DNA from: Calycina herbarum | Taxonomy: Eukaryota > Ascomycota > Leotiomycetes > Helotiales > Pezizellaceae | Direction of reading: 5' to 3' | NCBI GenBank assembly: GCA_001414485.1 | Contig: LLEY01000022.1 | Location: forward strand, 124,001-188,000 | Length of the DNA: 64,000 nucleotides | Shown here: positions 57,328-64,000 of the stretch, one piece after another | Position numbering within the stretch: the first letter of the stretch is position 1 | How the letters are laid out: each line of letters opens with the position of its first letter | The notes under the pieces: model-generated | The model's database searches: none | Seen by the model: only the letters and a program-made list of their open reading frames with translations | Told to the model about the DNA's origin: nothing | Translations under genes and position numbers: made by a program

Positions 57328-58547
57328 ATGGCAACCATTGGTAATAAGTTCTAAAACCCAACCAGCCCCTCCACAGGTCCTCTCTCGGTAGGCGGAGTGC
57401 TAGACAGTAATGATACCACTTCCGCCAAACCAGTTTTTCTGGTAACGCACCCTCGTGCCATTTCTACTGCATTGAAAAGGGTATGTTACACGCCTTTCAC
57501 CCAATGAAGCCAACTCAGCACTAACGCGACTAGGGAAAAGGATATCGTCTGCATTCATGAACCATTTTCAGATGCCTATCACTGGGGACCAGAGAAACTG
57601 AGTGAAAGGTACGAAAATGTAGAGAAACTCAGGGTGGAAAAAGGGTATGAGGATTATACCTTCAAGAAAGCATTGGAAGTCATCAATAAGGCGAAAGTTA
57701 ATGTAAATTCGCCTCCAAGTGTGGTCAGAGGGCAAGACTCCTGTTTTTGAATCAGTTGATATTAACCTTCAATTTTAGGGCAAGCGAGTGTTGGCGAAAG
57801 ATATGGCAAAGTGTCTAATGCCACTTCATGGTAGAACTGGTTGTATTGCGCCATCTTTGAATTCCCAGAATTTTGAAGGCCGGAATGGTACTGTAGCCAT
57901 TCGAGATCGACTCAAGTTTAGAAACCCGACTGTGATACCCCGCGAACTTTTATCCGATTTTCATTTCACCTTCCTTATTCGAAATCCTCGGCACAGCATA
58001 CCGAGCTTATATAAATGCTCCACACCACCAAAATCAGCCCTGGCAGGATGGAACGGCTTCAGGGCATCTGATGCTGGATATGAGGAGTTGAGGAAACTAT
58101 TTGATTACTTGGTGGCCATCCGGCAGATTGGTCCAAACACTAGCAACGAAATTTGCATTATTGATGCCGAAGATCTTTTAGCTTATCCATAAGAAATAGT
58201 AAAAGAATTCTGCGCATCTGTGGGAATATCCTTTGATAGTGACTCGCTTCAATGGGGTACGGACAAGGACCAGCGACGAGCTGAAGATGTATTCAAGAAC
58301 TGGGCACCATTTCATGACGCTGTGCTCAAAAGCACTGCTCTCAAAGCACAACTTCCCGTAAGTCAGCCCCCTTTCAGCTTTCAGAATATCCATTGCGATC
58401 TCTGTCTAATATTGAAATCCAGAAAAACAAAAGCCCGGAAGATGAAATTGCCAATTGGACCAAAAAGTATGGAAAATTCAAAAGGATGTTGAGGATAACA
58501 TGGATGACTACCTATATCCGAAGCAGTTTGCGATCAAGCTCATTTGA
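57328..58547 (+). pseudogene. P-loop sulfotransferase-family protein, inactivated
   Basis: Exons 57328-57340 and 57377-57480 encode MATIGPLSVGGVLDSN and VFLVTHPRAISTALKR, the phosphosulfate-binding-like loop. A third piece to 57702 has DIVCIHEPFSDAYHWGPEKL. The main exon from 57779 reads GKRVLAKDMAKCLMP, HFTFLIRNPRHSIPSLYKC and ICIIDAEDLLAYP, then TAA (58190-58192) where the family usually has Glu, and resumes EIVKEFCASVGISFDSD. After an intron the frame slips by one base near 58470 before KIQKDVEDNMDDYLYPKQ and TGA at 58547. The phase of the 57534 acceptor is also wrong unless splicing occurs 7 bases later. Related fungal genes encode uncharacterised sulfotransferase-like enzymes. Confidence 0.7.
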
Positions 58548-59012
58548 AGGGTAACAATTGTTGTATTGGCAAGAATGGCTTGTCTTTTTGGTTCCTCGGT
58601 TGCCATAAGCTGGGAAGTGGCATTGGGAGTGCTTGGATGGTAGGGGCGACGAGAACTCCCCGAACGCCATTTAACTTCTTATCTACAAGTCAGTCGCATC
58701 TAGGAATTGTTATTCAAAGAGGTTAAAAAATTGATGGTTCCAAGAAAGAGCTGTGTAGAGAGGGGGTTTTCTATCCGTATTGCTAAAAATCATTGGAGCC
58801 ACTGACTTGCAGGAATTGCAGAGTTCGAACAAGTCAAACACTAATGAAACCGAAGCAGAAAACTAACATGTGAGGATCTCTTCTTCACGCCAAATCACTT
58901 ATTGGCTTATTGGGTCTGGGTAATAGGCACGTGACTGGGATTCGACGCGTCCACCTCGCGACTATCTCACAGCTTCAATACATCAACCCCAATTGGCAAG
59001 CACGCCGCCACA
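58548..59012. other. Intergenic; promoter of the AP endonuclease gene
   Basis: Contains GGCACGTGAC near 58926, an E-box-like palindrome CACGTG about 85 bp before the ATG. Nothing else. Confidence 0.4.
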
Positions 59013-60624
59013 ATGTCTCGCAGACCGAGTCGCAGATCGGAAAACATCGCCCTCCCGTCAGATCCAATTGAAAACGGAGATACCCCTCGAAAGAAAGCCC
59101 GCAGATCGACGAAACCTACGAAGCGCGAGACCGAGGAGGACGAGGACGAGGAGAATACCCCGGCAACGGCTTCAGGTGTGGAACATGAGATAATCAAGTC
59201 GGAGGCCGAATCTGAAGAGGAGAAGGCTCCTGTCGCTCGGAAAATCAATAGTGTCAAAGGAAAGACAACACTGGCAAAGAAAGAGAAGCCAGCTGCGGGG
59301 TTGAAGCGTAAAGCAAAGCCTGAAGAGGGCGAAGAAGACGACGAAGGGGCAGCATCTGTGAAACCCACCAAAAAACGGAAAACCAAAGAAGCGAAAGCAG
59401 CAGAAGCGATGCCGGCCGCGGAGAGGACCATTGTGAGCACTTTGAGGAAGCAAATGTACATTGGGGCGCATGTCAGTGCTGCCAAAGGTATGGTCATGGC
59501 CACTATTCGCTCGCCACGTACTAATTCATGTGTCTTGGGCAGGTGTCCAAAACTCGATTACTAATTCCTTGAACATCGGTGGCAATTCCTTTGCTCTGTT
59601 CCTCAAATCCCAACGAAAATGGACGAGTCCCCCTCTTGCTCCGGAGGCAAGAGACCAATTCAAAGCATTCTGTCTAGAAAATCAATATGATGCAGCTAAA
59701 CATGTTTTGCCGCATGGCTCGTATTTGGTCAATCTGGCGCAGAAGGAGAAGGACAAGGCCGATCAAGCATACACATGTTTCCTGGATGATCTCAATCGGT
59801 GCGAGCAGCTCGGGATCAAATTGTACAACTTCCATCCGGGAAACACTGGGAAAAATCCTAGGCCAGAGGCCATTGGCCGAATCGCTTCACAACTAAACAA
59901 GGCACATAAAGCGACCAAGACTGTTGTCACAGTTTTAGAAAATATGGCGGGGAGTGGCAATGTTGTGGGCTCAACATGGGAAGATCTTCGCGATATAATT
60001 GCGCTCGTTGATGACAAGAGTCGGGTCGGCGTGTGCATAGACACCTGTCATTCTTTCGCCGCGGGATATGATTTGCGATCACCGGAGGCATTCAAAAAGA
60101 CGATGAGCGGTTTCGCATCCATAGTCGGAATGCCTTACCTGAAAGCTCTACATCTCAACGATAGCAAAGCCCCGTTTTCGTCTCACCGGGATTTGCACGC
60201 AAACATTGGGACTGGATTTCTTGGCCTCAGGGCTTTCCACAACATTGTCAATTATGAACCATTCCAGAACCTTCCAATGGTATTGGAAACCCCCATTGAG
60301 AGGAAGGGCTTGGATGGCAAGGCTGAAGAAGACAAATCCGTGTGGGCTCAAGAAATCAAACTCTTAGAAGGACTCATTGGTGTTGATCCAGAGACAGATG
60401 CTTTCAAGGCGGAGGAAAAGCGGCTAAGTGATGCTGGTGCCGAGGAGAGAAAGAAATTCCAAGGCCAAGCCGACAAAAAAGCCAAAAAGGAAGACACGAA
60501 ACAACAGAAGACCCTTGACTCGATGTTCAAGAAGGCCACGCCGAAAGGGAAAAAGAAGGCGCCCAAAGAAAGTGACGGAGATGATTCCGATGCGAGCCAA
60601 GGAAGTTGTGGCAGCTGCTCATAG
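59013..60624 (+). CDS. apn1: AP endonuclease 1, endonuclease IV family
   Basis: Two exons (59013-59487, 59543-60624; 55-bp intron) give 518 residues. The N-terminal 150 residues are basic/acidic, Lys-rich and disordered (KKARRSTKPTKRE, KPTKKRKTKEAK) and probably carry nuclear signals. The TIM-barrel begins at YIGAHVSAAKGVQNSI. The zinc and catalytic residues are in place: HGSYLVNLA, NFHPGNTG, VLENMAGSGNVVGS, GVCIDTCHSFAAGYD, ALHLNDSKAPF, HRDLHANIG and MVLETPI. It cleaves the backbone 5' of abasic sites and trims 3' blocking groups in base excision repair. The C-terminus adds a Lys-rich tail ending GSCGSCS. Both the long N-terminus and the tail are extensions relative to bacterial Nfo. Confidence 0.96.
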
Positions 60625-61697
60625 CTTCATGGTCTGCTTCCCCGATGCCGTCTTACTGGGTGGGATTTTGGTGGGTGATTGCTTGAGATGTCATGAGGTC
60701 TTCGAGAAGATTTCTGAAAATCACTCGTGCTGTAAGAGGAAACGATTGCCGCCGCCCATTCTGTACAACATATTTCCATAATTTTTTTACAGCATTGTAT
60801 TGGCTCCAGGGCGAAGAAGCGTCTGCCAGCCGATATATCCCGGAAAGTGCTATAAGGGACTCTTGTTTTGCTACCATCAGCGATTTTTCGCCAATCTCTT
60901 TTCCCGAATATTTACACCTTGTACAGTACTTCAAGATGGCCTCTCGGTTTAGTTTGTGTCTTCCGTTGATCCATACTGACGGATACTTTTTTTCATCAAA
61001 CAAATGTCAAATAATTGCTCTGACCAGATCATGCAGTTGATAATGGCCGTACAGGTGTTTCTTTTGTTATTATCACACCTTTTATCACAAGGCAAGAAAT
61101 ATTGAAAGTTGTCATTGCCCTTTTTTAGTACAACTTCAAGAATTGTCAATTCAAGGTCTATTGGAATTTGATAGATCGTTTAGGTCAGACCATTTCGCCA
61201 ATAAATGCCCCACGCAGGTCTGAAAGTTCAGGCAAGTACCTTGAATGTTACGTTGTGTTGTAATTCTGTGTCCTTGATGTGGTGACACTTTCTCACCGTT
61301 TGTTCAGCATGGCAAGAGTTAAACACCAAACACAGCAGGGAAGTATATCTTTCAAATACATCGTGCAGCATCAGGGTACCGTGTCAGCCTCATTGTGCGG
61401 CAGGTAGGGATTGCCGGGGAGCAAATTCGGCGACTGTTTATGCGGCCTTCCGTTGCCTCACGCTACGGCTTCGAGCCAACCTCACCTGGGCCCCTACGAC
61501 AAACTGTTGTTAATTGATGCCTATAGTTAGGTACGTGCATATCAAATTTCTGATGCGTTGTTCATCTTCTCCTTGCTTGGGCATACCGCTTTTGTGCCAT
61601 GCTTCGGGTAGCCCCGAAAACGCGGTTTGCTCTTATGGTGTTACTACAAGCACTTTTATAAGTTGCTACCCATGACGGCTTTTCCTCGACGGGTAAA
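60625..61697. other. Intergenic, nothing supportable
   Basis: A 116-codon minus frame (60653-61003) has no motif. It probably contains 3' UTR sequence and the next promoter. Confidence 0.45.
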
Positions 61698-62723
61698 ATG
61701 TTTAACTGGTTGCCATCTCTTTGCTGCTGCCGATTACCACGCAAAAGTTCCAGGCATCGGAGGCGTTCTCGTAATCGAAACTATAATAATCCCGTTGCCC
61801 TCCAGCCATCGCTCCCTCTTCCGACTCCCAGGTCCATCCCTCCGTATTTCGAGCCCTCGCAACAACTTCTCGGAAACTCAGTTCCTTTCCAGCCTTATCA
61901 ACAACAACCCCCTGGATTATTTCCTCCAGAAGATCCTCAAAGCCTTTGGGAGCCTTGGGGCCCAAGACCAATAACTCCCGTCTTTGAACCCCCTCCACCG
62001 ATTCTCTTAAATCAACCTCAGCAGCTTTCAAGACCTCCAGTGGGTTTTGATTGCCCACGTCCAATACCAAGATTGTTCCCTCCTCATCTACCCATCCTTG
62101 ACCCACCTCGAGCAGTAGCACGACCAATACGTCCCCGACTCCAACATAGCCCTCAACCTCTCAGACCAATATTAAACCAGCCTCTCCCCCCACCAGTCTT
62201 GGTTCAGTCTTTACCAACACCCCCAATAATACATCCTCCTCCTCAACTATTCCTACCTCCACCTCCCATAATACAACAGCCGCCAACTATCAACCAGATA
62301 CTTTCACCTCCCATAATTCAGCAACCATCACCTATCAATCAGATAGTCAACTACCACCCTCGCCCACGTACTCCCCCGCCACCTCGCAAACCCACTCCGC
62401 CCCGCAAACCTTCTCCCCCACGTGTCAATATTCCGATAAACATCAAAGACGCTTTCAATATTATTGCACTGTTAGGGGATAGAAATCAAATTAGGAATAC
62501 ACCAACAAGAACTGGTCAAACCACACAACCACTTACAGGCTCAAATTCATCTGGTCAACCCGGAACCAATCGAGCCCCATCTGGTCAAAACCAACCTGGT
62601 CCAAGCCAACCAACAAACACTCGAAGAATTACAAACGCACCACGAGATCCTCGTGTCTCGGGAGCAACCCGAAGATCATCTCGACCAGTTAGAGACAGTG
62701 GCAAGCGACAAGGCACAGGCTGA
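61698..62723 (+). CDS. Proline-rich protein with N-terminal Cys cluster
   Basis: An uninterrupted 341-codon frame. The N-terminus MFNWLPSLCCCRLPRKSSRH places three cysteines beside a basic patch, a pattern typical of S-acylated membrane attachment. Residues about 30-250 are Pro-rich with PPPI, IIQQP and TPPPPRKPTPPRKPSPPR repeats, which could bind SH3 or profilin-type partners. A Thr/Gln/Arg-rich tail ends at TGA 62721-62723. From about 62479 a second frame is also open and looks helical (see findings). The same frame after the TGA would run in phase into the exon at 62814, so this and the next entry may be one gene with an unresolved joint. Confidence 0.5.
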   Translation: MFNWLPSLCCCRLPRKSSRHRRRSRNRNYNNPVALQPSLPLPTPRSIPPYFEPSQQLLGNSVPFQPYQQQPPGLFPPEDPQSLWEPWGPRPITPVFEPPPPILLNQPQQLSRPPVGFDCPRPIPRLFPPHLPILDPPRAVARPIRPRLQHSPQPLRPILNQPLPPPVLVQSLPTPPIIHPPPQLFLPPPPIIQQPPTINQILSPPIIQQPSPINQIVNYHPRPRTPPPPRKPTPPRKPSPPRVNIPINIKDAFNIIALLGDRNQIRNTPTRTGQTTQPLTGSNSSGQPGTNRAPSGQNQPGPSQPTNTRRITNAPRDPRVSGATRRSSRPVRDSGKRQGTG

Positions 62724-62813
62724 CGAGCTCTTTCTAAGATACAATTCTCTCAACAATACAACATGTAAGTCAGCGTCCAAACACTCTTGAATCTAAAACT
62801 GATACCCCCAAGA

Positions 62814-63828
62814 ATGCCTTTCGGAAACGCATTTCGCACGACGTCAGATACGTCACTTGAAAACATCGTCAGATCCGTAGAATCGGAAGCCGTCCTACGA
62901 GACGTGTTCTGCAGAATAATGGGCGGAGACTACTTCTCTCGTGATCCCGATGTGAGACGTTCTGGGTTGCAATCTGCTTCTTCCCTTGGAGCGGAGTACA
63001 CGGTGGAGGAAGCTGTTCGTCTTGATGATATTCGGAGGTTTGTGTTTTCCCTTTCCCCCCTCCTTGTTCATGTTGCATTCTCGCTTTCTGTTGCACAAAG
63101 TACTTGTTTGCCTCTAGGCAACAAGCTCTGATCCATGGTTCTTCTCCACTCTCTTCACAATCGAGACTGACTTGCATTCATAGAATCAACCTCACCGTTC
63201 AAATTGCTAACAGTGGTGTGACGCCACGTATGCAATACGCCGAGATCCATCCGAAGCTTAGTGTGATTGATGGCCGGTATCCGAGGGAGTTTGATGTTCC
63301 CAGGAGAGTGGAGGAGTTGTTGGCTATGGAAGGTTGGTTTTTCCTTTCTTTCCCTCCCACGCATATCCAACCTATCAACCTCACTATGAATCTCTCATTT
63401 CTCATTTCTCATTTCTCATTTCTCATTTCTCAACCCCCTAAACAAGTATATCATTGACCCAAAGTAAAACAGCACAAACAATAGACCGCATCCTCACAAC
63501 CTACTCCCTCCCCAACACCACCTCCTACTCCTCACGTACTGCATCTCTCTCAAACCTCTGCGGTCACATGCAAGCAGCAAGGGAAGCGAAACTCATCACA
63601 CTCTTCCAGTATCTGGGTGTCAATCTAGAGGGCGATTTGTCTTCGACACGAGTGATTGAGGAAGATCTCGGGACCGGGGGTAGGAGCTTGGTGTTAGGTA
63701 CGCTTGGAGGGGTGGGTGAGAGGGATAGAGAGAGGGAACGTGAACGTGAGAGGGAGAGACTTGGGGGCGTAGGCGGATTTGGGGTGGGGTTTAATAGTGG
63801 GAGGAGGGGTCTGGGGTTTAGGGATTAA
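62814..63828 (+). CDS. Uncharacterised protein, three exons
   Basis: Exons 62814-63037, 63184-63332, 63473-63828 join in phase, giving 242 residues if translation starts at ATG 62814. The body (LENIVRSVESEAVLRDVFC, IMGGDYFSRDPDVRR, VDDs-like LDDIRRINLTVQIANSG, VPRRVEELLAMEAQTIDRIL, NLCGHMQAAREAKLITLFQY) looks globular and helical. The C-terminus has an alternating Arg/Glu run (RERERERERERERL) and a Gly-rich end. A splice acceptor (CCCCCAAG, 62805-62812) sits directly before the ATG, so an upstream exon is likely. The family was not recognised. The second intron holds a heptamer CTCATTT repeated five times (63394-63428). Confidence 0.6.
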
Positions 63829-64000
63829 GTTGGGGTTGAGTGTTAATGTTTGAAGTGTGGGGTGAGTATTTGTTTGATTTACTTGGGGTTTTCTCTTTCT
63901 CTTTTAATTCCGTGGTACTCTGTTCTTTTCTTTCCCTCTCTCCTTGATTTTGATTCGTTCTGTTTTTCCCGTTCTCGAGTTCTCATGATGATTAAATCTC

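Noticed and set aside
58967..59503. 178-codon minus frame with membrane-like composition
   Set aside because: Antisense of the Lys/Glu-rich N-terminus of the AP endonuclease.
61702..62127. 141-codon minus frame
   Set aside because: Antisense of the Pro-rich gene with no independent support.
1..64000. CRISPR arrays, bacterial operons, riboswitches or ribosome binding sites
   Set aside because: The DNA is eukaryotic (spliceosomal introns throughout); no regularly spaced direct repeats with unique spacers were seen.

Overview
The window looks like nuclear DNA of a filamentous ascomycete. The introns are short (about 46-90 bp) with GT...AG ends and CTAAC/CTGAC-type branch sites. The gene families are fungal: a Zn2Cys6 regulator, a gEgh16/MAS3-type secreted protein, a STAND-like N-terminal helical domain, DUF3433-like membrane protein and NRPS-like adenylation domain. 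A Leotiomycete (Helotiales-like) host is my inference from gene content and was not tested by alignment. The repeats carry TpA-rich sequence and in-frame TAG/TAA codons, as expected from repeat-induced point mutation.

Layout. 1-9.7 kb is repeat territory. Two copies of one element (A at 1.24-3.66 kb, B at 8.6-9.72 kb) face each other. Copy B continues into a degenerate satellite of about 205-218 bp units (6.28-8.6 kb), which is itself split by a 476-bp TA-flanked MITE. 9.9-15.3 kb holds a small charged-protein gene, a broken ankyrin-repeat gene and a six-exon Zn2Cys6 transcription factor. 15.3-24 kb is gene-poor: a patch of two-orientation palindromic micro-repeats, a dead MFS transporter, a deleted Tc1/mariner element, an F-box gene and another inverted-repeat element. 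25-31.2 kb has the gEgh16 gene, a tiny Lys-rich gene and a diverged tandem segmental duplication.

31.7-51 kb is the gene-rich core. It contains a Cys-tailed micro-protein, Pol5, an XPA-like zinc-finger/AT-hook protein, a frameshifted DUF3433 membrane protein, a nine-exon heme peroxidase and a 1,717-residue protein with a fungal STAND-type N-terminus but no visible NTPase. 51-64 kb has a free-standing adenylation-domain enzyme, a Tc1/mariner-type MITE with a second TIR element nested inside, an effector-like secreted-protein relic, a sulfotransferase-family pseudogene, an Apn1-type AP endonuclease, and a Pro-rich frame followed by a gene whose joint is unresolved.

How they fit together. Housekeeping DNA and ribosome genes (Pol5, XPA-like, Apn1) sit between accessory genes, of which at least five are decayed (ankyrin, MFS, DUF3433, sulfotransferase, secreted protein). 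I see no operon-like or biosynthetic cluster logic. Intron joins were worked out by hand from splice signals and reading phase. Family names rest on recognised motifs, not on database searches.
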